Below, piece after piece: positions 1 through 6,358 of a stretch of DNA of 9,243 nt (the first letter of the stretch is position 1; every line of letters begins with the position of its first letter). The notes beneath the pieces are model-generated. The model was given only the letters and a program-made list of their open reading frames with translations, was not told where the DNA came from and did no database searches. Source of the DNA: Coleofasciculus sp. S288. GTDB taxonomy: Bacteria; Cyanobacteriota; Cyanobacteriia; Cyanobacteriales; Coleofasciculaceae. Location: the NCBI GenBank assembly GCA_020216575.1, contig JAIUYC010000086.1:1-9243 (forward strand), given 5' to 3'. Both the position numbers and the translations under genes were made by a program.

Positions 1-266
1 CCGACCCCATTGAACAAAAACTTCCTCACGTACCGGTACCCACCCTCGTCGTGCGCGGCAAACTCGACCCGATGGTGCCGCAGGAATGGGCTGAGGAAGT
101 CGTCAGTCTTTTGCCCAAGGGACAACTCGCTGTCATTCCAGGCAAAGGACACACTCTAAATTACAGCGCCCCCCTAGAACTCGTCCGCGTGACGCGAGCA
201 TTTCTCAACGCTACAGAACCGTATCTTAAACACAAGGAGAGAGTTAATGAAAGCACCCTCAACTAA
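1..266 (+). CDS. alpha/beta hydrolase fold protein, C-terminal part (5' end outside the window)
   Basis: The frame is open from the window edge (first full codon at base 3) to a TAA at 264-266, so only the last ~87 residues are visible. What is seen matches the end of an alpha/beta hydrolase. A beta strand (PTLVVRG) leads into KLDPMVP, where the Asp sits at the usual acid position of the catalytic triad. About 35 residues later IPGKGHTLNYSAP carries the expected catalytic His, and a final helix LELVRVTRAFL follows. The nucleophile elbow (GxSxG) and any lid domain lie outside the window, so substrate and exact subfamily cannot be given. No export signal can be judged. The 3' end overlaps the next gene by 20 bp, which suggests translational coupling and a shared transcript. 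The fold assignment is firm; the function is generic. Confidence 0.82.
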   Translation, partial: DPIEQKLPHVPVPTLVVRGKLDPMVPQEWAEEVVSLLPKGQLAVIPGKGHTLNYSAPLELVRVTRAFLNATEPYLKHKERVNESTLN

Positions 267-636
267 TCCATTTGTGGCTTCTGCGTTCGCCCAGATGCGC
301 GTCGCTCCGCCCTACGTTGCTAACTTCGACTCTGCATCAGGGATGTTACGTGCCACTGCCGCTTACCTGCGTGGGGAAGATTTTCCGGGAATGGGTACTA
401 CGCCACCTGCGTTTGAACCGATCGCAGATTTGATTAACAAGCTACCCAAACCTATCCAGGAAGTTGTCTATGCCCTTGGCAGTGCAGGTGAGGCAATTTC
501 TCCGAATCAAGACCGCCTGACGATTATGGGCATGAGCTATTTTCGGGTGAAGCGCTTGTGCATGGGCGAAGCTTACGAGCGTTTCTTAGAAAATTCCTTA
601 CCTCCAGGACTGCGGTTGCCATTCTCTACTTCATGA
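247..636 (+). CDS. hypothetical protein, 129 aa, overlapping the hydrolase gene
   Basis: I do not recognise this protein family. The start is well supported: AGGAG at 235-239 lies 7 nt before the ATG, inside the end of the hydrolase gene. The 129-aa product has no clear signal peptide, no long hydrophobic segment and no recognisable catalytic motif. Its middle (about residues 58-80) has an amphipathic stretch (ADLINKLPKPIQEVVYALG). The C-terminal third is Met/Arg/Leu-rich and ends in a Pro/Ser-rich tail. The 20-bp overlap with the upstream hydrolase makes co-translation likely, so it may act with that enzyme or be a remnant of a larger partner. The +1 frame stays open beyond the TGA to about 660, so a frameshifted, originally longer gene cannot be excluded. 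The ORF is likely real; its function is unknown. Confidence 0.6.
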   Translation: MKAPSTNPFVASAFAQMRVAPPYVANFDSASGMLRATAAYLRGEDFPGMGTTPPAFEPIADLINKLPKPIQEVVYALGSAGEAISPNQDRLTIMGMSYFRVKRLCMGEAYERFLENSLPPGLRLPFSTS

Positions 637-860
637 TTGAGCTGTTTGGCTTTGAGTTTTGACGCTTGGTATTTGGAAAATCACCTCCGTTAGCGATCGC
701 ACTTCTCAATCTCCCAAAGGGTAGTTGGCGGGTGGTGCGGTACGAAATTCGGTTTGGCTTTGGCGATCGCAATAAGGGCAGTTTCAGCGTTTTTCTAATC
801 AGTGACAGACTGATGTCAAATTAGTTAGGATTGGCTTGCAGCAGTTCATGCGTGGTAGTG

Positions 861-889
861 GATCGGCACACTACTTGTGCGTTCCGATC
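861..889. repeat. imperfect inverted repeat (GATCGG...CCGATC)
   Basis: GATCGG at 861-866 is complemented by CCGATC at 884-889. A further CAC (867-869) can pair with GTG (877-879) if CGTT (880-883) bulges. There is no T-run behind it, so it is not a typical terminator. It may be an operator or the 5' end of a structured leader. Evidence is modest. Confidence 0.35.
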
Positions 890-900
890 TGTTGGTGAGG

Positions 901-916
901 ATTTATCTAGATAAAT
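901..916. promoter_or_regulatory. perfect 16-bp palindrome, possible operator
   Basis: ATTTATCTAGATAAAT is its own reverse complement over all 16 bases and lies 86 bp upstream of the ATG at 1002. The size and position suit a binding site for a dimeric regulator of the downstream two-gene unit. No regulator gene is visible nearby, and an AT-rich palindrome of this size can arise by chance, so function is inferred. Confidence 0.4.
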
Positions 917-1001
917 GAATGGCGCTTGGTATCAATGCAAGTCAAGCCCAGGAAATGAGGAGAGATATTGAAAATGCAGTGAGAGTGCACAGAACATTTT
1001 T

Positions 1002-1739
1002 ATGGTAGGTTTCCTCAAGAATATGTTGCACAACTCATTATTTAGAAGAAAACTTAGGTTCTTTGCTTCATTCGGGCTGCTAAGGTGTATCTGGTATTAC
1101 ATTTTGTATCCAGTTACCTGTATAGTGGTTTGCTTGAGTAAAGCAAACCACTGCCTTTTAACCATAGATAAGCTTGGCACGATAAGACTGGTAAGCCTAA
1201 GTACTCATGCTTATAACAGCAATAATAAGCTTTTTATAGACTTTACTAGACAAGCACTAGCCTTAATCCAACGATATGACCGTCGCCGAATGCGAGTTAT
1301 TGAGCGTGAAATCAAATATATTACTAAATCTGAGTTTACTTCATGGGCTGACTTTAATACCTTGATTCAAGAGTGCATGATAAACTTCACTCAATATCAA
1401 CATTTACTCGACAAAAACCCTCACCATTATGAGTGGTATCTGGCACACTATGCATCAGTTATCATCCATGAAGCTACACATGGACGCTTAGATTCCCTGG
1501 GGTTTCCTTACTCACCTGCAACAAGAGCGAGAATCGAGCGAATTTGTTGGATAGAACAGAAACGATTTGCGTCACGACTGCCTAGCGATCGCTATGACTT
1601 CAGCAATGATTTGATACCGCCATTCCAAGAATCGGACTGGCACAACTATTGGCATTTAACGCGCTGGCAGAGGGTCAAAGAGGGCTTGAAGCAGTTACGG
1701 CGCGTGTGGCAAGAACCTATTAAACCATTGGGCAGATGA
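1002..1739 (+). CDS. membrane-anchored HExxH metallopeptidase-like protein, 245 aa
   Basis: This is a predicted zinc-dependent peptidase-like protein of unknown substrate. The N-terminal ~20 residues are basic (RRKLRF). One or two hydrophobic stretches follow (about residues 20-46, with YYILYPVTCIVVCL), consistent with membrane anchoring rather than a cleaved signal. After a charged helical region (about 75-135) comes IIHEATHGRL. Here HEATH (residues 156-160, bases 1467-1481) gives the two His ligands and the Glu of the classic HExxH zinc site. E179 and E185, 19 and 25 residues downstream in ARIERICWIEQ, are candidate third ligands, as in gluzincins. The tail is rich in Trp, Arg and Lys. ATG 1002 is the first start codon after an in-frame stop at 969-971, but no good ribosome site precedes it. 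Its stop overlaps the next gene as ATGA, indicating tight coupling. The peptidase call rests on this motif alone. Confidence 0.7.
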   Translation: MVGFLKNMLHNSLFRRKLRFFASFGLLRCIWYYILYPVTCIVVCLSKANHCLLTIDKLGTIRLVSLSTHAYNSNNKLFIDFTRQALALIQRYDRRRMRVIEREIKYITKSEFTSWADFNTLIQECMINFTQYQHLLDKNPHHYEWYLAHYASVIIHEATHGRLDSLGFPYSPATRARIERICWIEQKRFASRLPSDRYDFSNDLIPPFQESDWHNYWHLTRWQRVKEGLKQLRRVWQEPIKPLGR

Positions 1740-2278
1740 ATGATTTAAAGCTTAAATTTTTCACTTTTCTAAATGGTGAAGAGTCAATCAGCACCTTTGA
1801 GGAATGGTTGTACGCAACTCCCGATCTTGAGGCTGTATTAAGTAGTGATGACTATTTGTTACTGATTTCATTAGATTTTTCAGAAACTGGCATTTGTTCT
1901 AAAATAGAAGAGCTAATAAAGCAGTACGTTGATGTTGCTGAGTACGAGACATGGAGGCTCAGGAAATTACTAAACAAGGTAATAGATCGAGATTCTAAAT
2001 TTCCAGAAATATTGTCTGAGTTTTACGAGCTTTACTGCCACGGATATGGATTTCTCGACAGCCTGGGGTTAAGTTATGGATTACCAATCAGGGTTCCTCC
2101 TCAAGGCTACAGTGCAGATACATGGGAGGAGTTGAGTAAAACAGAACAAAATTATTTGTTAGATTCCCTATCGGAGGGTGCTATTGATGAAGCAAGAAAG
2201 GTTTTATTTGGGTTAGATACTCAAAAGATTATCTTAACTAATCAACTTAATCACTACGGTGTTTGTCCCTTCGTTTAA
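1736..2278 (+). CDS. acidic 180-aa partner protein, possible immunity/regulatory protein
   Basis: This is a soluble, acidic, helix-rich protein with no signal peptide or membrane segment. Its start overlaps the stop of the metallopeptidase-like gene (ATGA, 1736-1739), so the two are surely co-translated. Recognisable blocks are FLNGEESISTFEEWLY near residues 11-26, a DDYLLLISLDF strand-like segment (38-48), a helical stretch AEYETWRLRKLLN (68-80), LYCHGYGFLDSLGLSYG (99-115) and YSADTWEELS (125-134). From memory this pattern (a small acidic protein with 'NGxxSIxxFExWLY') resembles families found as immunity-type partners next to toxin genes, but I cannot name the Pfam entry and have run no search. 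The order of enzyme first and small acidic protein second, with a 4-bp overlap, also fits a toxin/immunity pair. It could equally be a regulator or chaperone of the membrane protein. The gene is certain; the role is speculative. Confidence 0.72.
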   Translation: MNDLKLKFFTFLNGEESISTFEEWLYATPDLEAVLSSDDYLLLISLDFSETGICSKIEELIKQYVDVAEYETWRLRKLLNKVIDRDSKFPEILSEFYELYCHGYGFLDSLGLSYGLPIRVPPQGYSADTWEELSKTEQNYLLDSLSEGAIDEARKVLFGLDTQKIILTNQLNHYGVCPFV

Positions 2279-2323
2279 ATCAGTAACTTTGCTATTGCAA
2301 TTCAGCGAAGCAATAAATTAGTC

Positions 2324-2354
2324 AACCCACCTCTCCTCTATCGAAAGGTGGGTT
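2324..2354 (+). terminator. hairpin terminator after the 1002-2278 gene pair
   Basis: AACCCACCT (2324-2332) is perfectly complementary to AGGTGGGTT (2346-2354), giving a 9-bp GC-containing stem with a 13-nt loop, 45 bp after the stop at 2278. The T-run that follows is short (TTTCT), so termination may be moderate. No gene runs toward it from the other strand, so it most likely ends the two-gene transcript and insulates the cytochrome gene. Confidence 0.65.
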
Positions 2355-2497
2355 TCTAGCTGGAGCATCTTTGTCACCTTTAAGTCACATTTATTTTTAA
2401 TGCTGGAAACAGGCAAACGTTAATCGCTAGAAAATTAATTAAGAGAAAGACTTTAATTCCAAGTACTAATTAGGCTTAACCGAATAGTGAGGTGAAC

Positions 2498-2935
2498 ATG
2501 CGACTACGCCCAATACCCGTCATTATTTTGCTCTCTTTTATTGTTTTCATAGGCTTTTTTGCTTACCAAATTGAATTAGCCATTCCCGCAGCACCACCGA
2601 GACGATATAACACCTATACTTTATCAACTCAAACTGCACCAAAAGAAATCGGCTCATATGATGTGTTGGGCTACACCGTTAACAAAGAAGAAGCCGATAA
2701 ATTGCTCCAAGCTGAGGAAGGACGTAAGCGACTTTCTCCTGAAAATGGTGCAGTAGAAGTCACAGAGGAACTAATAGATTTAGGTCGCAAGACTTTTTAC
2801 CTAGAAACCTTCGGCAATGAATATTTATTCACCGATCTAGTCGGTATCCTGGATGGACCGATTAATCTCGGTAGCTTGTCGAAAGCAATTTTGGCTCTAA
2901 GCAGCTTTATTCCGCCAATCGAATGTCAATCCTAA
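2498..2935 (+). CDS. N-terminal fragment of the split cytochrome gene
   Basis: The ATG at 2498 is preferred over the GTG at 2492 because GAGG (2489-2492) lies 5 nt before it. The protein begins with a short basic head (MRLRP) and a hydrophobic stretch of about 20 residues (VIILLSFIVFIGFFAY), an uncleaved anchor or signal peptide for export. A flexible Pro/Thr-rich linker and a helical, charged region follow, then the GRKTFYLETFGNEYLFTDL block. Codons up to about 2899 look genuine. The last ~12 residues (SSFIPPIECQS) are out-of-frame sequence. Confidence 0.6.
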   Translation: MRLRPIPVIILLSFIVFIGFFAYQIELAIPAAPPRRYNTYTLSTQTAPKEIGSYDVLGYTVNKEEADKLLQAEEGRKRLSPENGAVEVTEELIDLGRKTFYLETFGNEYLFTDLVGILDGPINLGSLSKAILALSSFIPPIECQS

Positions 2936-4226
2936 TGATGTTAAGCCGGGTAGTCATACTTACATTAATAAGGATGGGCAGGAAGCTCGTTTACCCGATG
3001 CCAAAGCTATGGAGGATGCTGTCGATGCTGATTTCTTAGCTTGGCCTCCCGGTAATTTTACCTCTAACGGCGACCTCAACAGCAATCCCTCTCAGATTCC
3101 ATCCTCTTACACTCACGGTGCATGGCCTTATAGTTGGAGTGGCGTTGCTTCTATTGGCTGGTTTCACGGACTGAGCACGTTGAATAACGCCGTGTTCGGG
3201 GTGAATGCAGACCCCTCGACGACAGCAGATGCCAGTGAAGAACTGTTGGGCATTGATAAAGAGACGTATTTGGGGGCGATGTTCCAAAATGCCTCTAACC
3301 CAAAATTCCGGTTGCCAGAGGGAGCAAAACCATCGGAATTCTTTGAAAAAATTGACCCAACACCTGGAACTCCTGGTATCAATCAGGTGATTGAGATGCC
3401 CGAATACCCGAAAGGTACACTGTTTATGCAGAACGGGTTAATGGCAGCGTCGCCAGGATACCGCGTAGCTGAACAAATTAATGGGATGTCAGCGTGGCAA
3501 AATACGCTGGCACCACCACCGTATCAGGCGACTGGAGATAGAGAAGTATTGAAGCGCGGTGCTGCTGTGTTCGATCGCGCGGGTTGTGTTGACTGTCACA
3601 GCGAACGCTACTTCACCAACCATAAGGTAATTCCCCAGCAGGAAGTCGGGACTCAACCCTCACGGGCAAAAGCGTCAAAAGGCTTTGCAGAGAACTTTGT
3701 GCCGCCGCAGACTTATCCACCTAATATATCAGTTCCCCTACCTCCCAATCCACCTGTGCTACCCATTCCAACGGATATCACGCCGCAGGAAGACATTGAG
3801 CTTGCCTACGCCCAGAGTAACCCAGCCGGAGGCTTCAAGGTTCCGAACTTGATTGGACTTTATCTTACTGCGCCCTATTTGCATGATGGCGGTGTGGCAG
3901 CTAGTTCAGAAGCTCTACAACAGGATGAAGATGGCTTTAAGGTTGCTAATCCCGATCAACTCGGCTTGCCTGGTACCTTGTTAAAGGGTGTTAAACCCGA
4001 CGCTAGTGCTAGTTTGCGCGTGCTGGTAGATCGAAATCTGCGTGAGGACGCGATCGCGGCTAATCGGGCAGATGAACGCTTGCAACGGGTGAATGTTGAG
4101 GGCATTGGTCACAATTATTGGGTTGATCGGCAGGCGGGGTTTACAACGCAAGACCAGACTGACCTAATCCAGTTTCTTCTCTCAATTGATGATGACCCGG
4201 AAGTACTTCCCGATTCATCTACGTAG
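2901..4226 (+). CDS. C-terminal fragment of the split cytochrome gene, with the heme site
   Basis: The frame is open from 2901, just after a TAA at 2898-2900. The first in-frame ATG is at 3009, but no ribosome site precedes it, and protein-like sequence already begins upstream (QSNVNPNDVKPGSHTYINKD), so 3009 is an unlikely natural start. Without the N-terminal anchor this part would not be exported, so heme attachment is not expected. It holds a Trp/Gly-rich region (AWPYSWSGVASIGWFHG), the single CVDCH heme motif, a Pro-rich insert (about 3710-3770, PLPPNPPVLPIP), and the terminal GFKVPNLIGLYLTAPYLHDGG block. Confidence 0.65.
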   Translation, partial: AALFRQSNVNPNDVKPGSHTYINKDGQEARLPDAKAMEDAVDADFLAWPPGNFTSNGDLNSNPSQIPSSYTHGAWPYSWSGVASIGWFHGLSTLNNAVFGVNADPSTTADASEELLGIDKETYLGAMFQNASNPKFRLPEGAKPSEFFEKIDPTPGTPGINQVIEMPEYPKGTLFMQNGLMAASPGYRVAEQINGMSAWQNTLAPPPYQATGDREVLKRGAAVFDRAGCVDCHSERYFTNHKVIPQQEVGTQPSRAKASKGFAENFVPPQTYPPNISVPLPPNPPVLPIPTDITPQEDIELAYAQSNPAGGFKVPNLIGLYLTAPYLHDGGVAASSEALQQDEDGFKVANPDQLGLPGTLLKGVKPDASASLRVLVDRNLREDAIAANRADERLQRVNVEGIGHNYWVDRQAGFTTQDQTDLIQFLLSIDDDPEVLPDSST

Positions 4227-4257
4227 CCAATTAATGTATGTTTCCCAGAGAGTATAA

Positions 4258-4603
4258 ATGTCTTGGAGTCGTAGAAATTTTTTAGTTTCCGCAGGTCTGG
4301 GAGTAGCTGCCAGTAGCCTCGCTAGCGTCACAAGCTGCACCAACGAGTCAACCTCTGTTGACCCGACAGTGCCAGAGAGTCTGGACGATAGCACATCAAC
4401 GGTAGCTGACCAAACGGCGATCGAGGATTTGAATTACAACACCTCGGAAGCAGCTAACCGGACTATGATGCAAGGTCTAGATGATTGGGAGAAGGTACCG
4501 TGCCTGCTTCAATCTCGACCCAAACTACATCCACATGGCAGGTCTTCTGCCCACTAAACTGACCCCAATGGCGATCGCAAACAAGGACATCAGGTTGAAC
4601 TGA
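4258..4603 (+). pseudogene. Tat lipoprotein, class V aminotransferase-like; frameshifted and truncated
   Basis: The N terminus reads SRRNFLVSAG, a twin-arginine export signal, followed by a hydrophobic core and VTSC at residues 24-27, which fits a lipobox, so the intact protein would be a Tat-exported lipoprotein. After a Ser/Thr/Asp-rich linker the sequence reads DDWEKV. The original frame then turns to nonsense and ends at 4557. Shifting one base at 4498/4499 (an extra C in GTACCGT) restores RACFNLDPNYIHMAGLL. This closely resembles the start of PLP-dependent class V aminotransferases of the isopenicillin-N-epimerase/cysteine-desulfurase type (family known from memory, not searched). That frame ends at 4603 after an unrelated tail. 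The family is usually about 400 residues, so the PLP-lysine region and nearly all of the fold are missing. It lies 31 bp after the cytochrome gene and was probably its operon partner. Confidence 0.7.
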
Positions 4604-4651
4604 ATTCAATCAGGAAGCTCATCCAATTGGGTAATATAAGGTCACAACGAG

Positions 4652-5035
4652 TTATTTCTGCGAATTCTTTTGCTGGATAAAGTTGCTATTCTCAGAACAG
4701 TAATCTGGACAATTAACCGCTTGTTCAGTTAGGACAATAGAAGGGTGAACAGAACAATTTAGATAACGATTATTTGCAAAAAATTGACAATTTTTACAAG
4801 GAGGGGTATCTACAGGCTTGAGGAGAGCGTCAATTTCCTTTCGTACAATCATCCACATTCCTAACACCTTAATAAAAAAAACGATCCAACCCAGAACGAA
4901 CGCAAGGGAAACCCACAACATGCCTCCATCATGCGAGGTTACCCCATCCGGTTTTACCTCATCCAGCGTCGTTTCACTCAGGGTTACTTCACTAAGTTCT
5001 CTCTCGCTTGAGATTCTCCATGATTTCTGGTGCAT
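4652..5035 (-). CDS. small single-TM protein with a C-terminal cysteine cluster, 127 aa
   Basis: The family is not named, but the layout is clear. There is an acidic N-terminal segment (about 1-36), one strong membrane helix (about 39-63, MLWVSLAFVLGWIVFFIKVLGM), then basic residues RKE that suggest the C terminus faces the cytoplasm. A compact cysteine region follows, with C80, C83, C94 and C109, plus H97 and C113. The spacing C-x2-C-x10-C-x14-C, in PPCKNCQFFANN and LNCSVHPSIVLTEQAVNCPDY, looks like a small metal-binding or redox site; which metal is unknown. The start is supported by GAGGAGG about 11 nt upstream. It lies about 40 bp downstream of the YihY-family gene on the same strand, so the two are likely co-transcribed and may work together at the membrane. 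Confidence 0.7.
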   Translation of the reverse strand: MHQKSWRISSERELSEVTLSETTLDEVKPDGVTSHDGGMLWVSLAFVLGWIVFFIKVLGMWMIVRKEIDALLKPVDTPPCKNCQFFANNRYLNCSVHPSIVLTEQAVNCPDYCSENSNFIQQKNSQK

Positions 5036-5069
5036 TGAGTATTAGTCCTCCTCAATTTGTAGTTTTTTG

Positions 5070-5085
5070 GTAGGCTAGCGCCTAC
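5070..5085 (-). repeat. short hairpin at the YihY-family stop codon
   Basis: GTAGGC (5070-5075) pairs with GCCTAC (5080-5085) around a 4-nt loop and contains the stop codon. On the minus strand it is followed by a run of A rather than T, so it is not a standard terminator for this transcript. It may be an mRNA processing or stability element between the YihY gene and the 127-aa gene. Confidence 0.4.
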
Positions 5086-6154
5086 GGTTTCGCCTCCCGC
5101 TTGCTCGCTGAAATATCCAGGTGCAACGCCGTTTCAGATTAGTAAGCAAGTTTCCCGAATTTCTCTGCTGTTGGTGATTTGTAAACCGACTGGATAACCT
5201 CTTACCTGAGCGATCGCGCTGGGATTCTTTTTCAAGATTCTGGTTTGATGCTAGCGATCGCGTTTCCTCATTAGGCGAGATACTTACGGCGTACTCCTCC
5301 GGAACAATGGGAGAACCGTGTCTTCTGGCGTAAACTTTGGTAAACTCTGCCCCTAAAAAGAGAATATGAGCGGCGTAATAAATCCAGGTGATAATAATTA
5401 CGAAAGAGCCAGCAACCCCGTAAGCCGAGCCAAACTCGGTTTGACTTAAAAATAGCCCGAACAAAAACTGACCCAGCATAAACAAAACGGCTGTGATCAT
5501 TGCCCCAACAAACGCATCCCGCCACGCAACTTGGGCATCGGGTAGGATCGCGTATATTGCCGCAAACAGCAACGTAACCATTCCCAATGAAACAAAAAAG
5601 CTGAGGAATTGCCAGAGATAACCCAGACCCGGTAAAAACTCACTTAAAAAATTAACAAGTGCTGCCAGTGCTGTATTCACGACAAGAGATACGAGCAGCA
5701 AAAAGGCAATGACTAGCACCATCGCAAAGGACAAAAGGCGTTTGCGAATAAAGTGGAGGAGGTGCAGTCCGGGTTGTGGCTTTACCTCCCAAATTTTGTC
5801 AAGAGCATTTTGAATCTGAGCAAAAACTCCGGAAGCACCAAATATCAGAAAAGCAAGACTAAAAATTAATCGAAACGTGCCACCAGTGGTATCTTCTCTA
5901 AGATTAGCGATCGCAGTCTCAATGACTTGCGCTCCTTGCTCGCCGACTACACCTTGAATTCGTCCGACAATTTCACCTTTTGCTGCTGCTTCGCCAAAAA
6001 TGGCACCGACAATCATAATTACGATAATCACTAGCGGTGCGAGAGAGAACACCGTATAATAAGCCAACGATGAGGCTAAAAGAGACACTTGATTGAATTG
6101 CCACTCAGAAATGGTTTCTTTCAGCAGTTTCCAAATTTCTTTGAAGTTCACCAT
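5075..6154 (-). CDS. YihY/BrkB-family inner-membrane protein, 359 aa
   Basis: This is a polytopic membrane protein of the YihY/virulence factor BrkB family, whose biochemical role is not established; some members were once mislabelled RNase BN. About six membrane segments are visible (approximately 25-50, 97-115, 138-166, 178-204, 215-238 and 248-270). Family-like blocks are LASSLAYYTVFSLAPL near the N terminus, ILPDAQVAWRDAFVGA (203-218), and SAYGVAGSFVIIITWIYY leading into GAEFTKVYA (243-276). The core ends near residue 290. A hydrophilic tail of about 70 residues is rich in Gln, Asn and Arg and ends in RRNRRR, a strongly basic cytoplasmic extension. ATG 6154 is preceded by AGGAG at 8 nt. 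The stop codon lies within a hairpin (5070-5085). Three HIP1 sites fall inside the gene. The family assignment is strong; the function is unknown. Confidence 0.92.
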   Translation of the reverse strand: MVNFKEIWKLLKETISEWQFNQVSLLASSLAYYTVFSLAPLVIIVIMIVGAIFGEAAAKGEIVGRIQGVVGEQGAQVIETAIANLREDTTGGTFRLIFSLAFLIFGASGVFAQIQNALDKIWEVKPQPGLHLLHFIRKRLLSFAMVLVIAFLLLVSLVVNTALAALVNFLSEFLPGLGYLWQFLSFFVSLGMVTLLFAAIYAILPDAQVAWRDAFVGAMITAVLFMLGQFLFGLFLSQTEFGSAYGVAGSFVIIITWIYYAAHILFLGAEFTKVYARRHGSPIVPEEYAVSISPNEETRSLASNQNLEKESQRDRSGKRLSSRFTNHQQQRNSGNLLTNLKRRCTWIFQRASGRRNRRR

Positions 6155-6194
6155 AGGAATGAACTCCTGTTGCAGGATGAGTAGGTCATTTGCT

Positions 6195-6242
6195 AGAAGG
6201 CTTCAACTGTAAAGTTATCGGTTGCTGGATGAAGTTCCTTCT
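6195..6242 (-). promoter_or_regulatory. long imperfect hairpin in the leader of the YihY-family gene
   Basis: AGAAGG-CTTCAAC (6195-6207) pairs with GTTG...TGAAG-TT-CCTTCT (6221-6242). The outer stem is 6 + 5 bp with a 2-nt bulge, then an unpaired CTGGA, then CAAC/GTTG and a 13-nt loop. The element ends about 40 bp upstream of the start at 6154, inside the likely 5' leader. No known riboswitch is recognised. Confidence 0.4.
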
Positions 6243-6358
6243 GTCTTCAGCATGAGCAGCAAAGGTGATAATAAAGTGACAGCCTTTGGCAAGTCAAACA
6301 TCAAACGTGAAACGGTACATCCTGCCTACAGCTAGGAGGAGAAAAAGAACATCCTTTT

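Larger units (their letters stand above)
637..1001. other. gene-free interval with HIP1 sites, a hairpin and a palindrome
   Basis: No convincing ORF was found in this 365-bp gap. It contains two HIP1 octamers (693-700 and 763-770), an imperfect inverted repeat (861-889), a perfect 16-bp palindrome (901-916) and a 10-bp direct repeat CGCTTGGTAT (663-672 and 923-932) that could be chance. It must hold the promoter of the two-gene unit beginning at 1002, but no -35/-10 pair stands out clearly. Confidence 0.6.
2498..4226 (+). pseudogene. c-type cytochrome domain protein, interrupted by a +1 frameshift
   Basis: Taken together the two frames encode one protein of about 575 residues: an N-terminal signal/anchor, a conserved-looking segment DLGRKTFYLETFGNEYLF, a long central domain, and a C-terminal cytochrome c domain. 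That domain has CVDCH (bases 3585-3599) and a later PYLHDGGV motif, as in the MauG/di-heme peroxidase-like group. Only one CXXCH is visible, whereas classical di-heme peroxidases have two, so this is a mono-heme or divergent relative, probably a periplasmic or lumenal electron-transfer protein. The frames join at 2900-2901. Reading CTA (2897-2899), skipping A2900 and continuing with GCA gives AALFRQSNVNPNDV and then the downstream protein without a break. The frame-1 fragment otherwise stops at 2935. This could be a true pseudogene, a sequencing error, or (least likely) recoding. Confidence 0.75.

Noticed and set aside
663..932. 10-bp direct repeat CGCTTGGTAT at 663-672 and 923-932
   Set aside because: Too short to support a duplication or element boundary.
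2277..2290. 14-bp sequence AAATCAGTAACTTT repeated at 9128-9141
   Set aside because: A single AT-rich 14-mer match in a window this size is close to chance expectation and no other similarity surrounds it.
2891..2905. Programmed +1 frameshifting in the cytochrome gene
   Set aside because: There is no stop codon at the slip site, no stimulatory structure seen, and the adjacent gene is also broken, so decay or sequencing error is simpler.
3036..3382. Open frames on the - strand inside the cytochrome gene
   Set aside because: They are antisense to a clearly protein-like frame and lack start signals.
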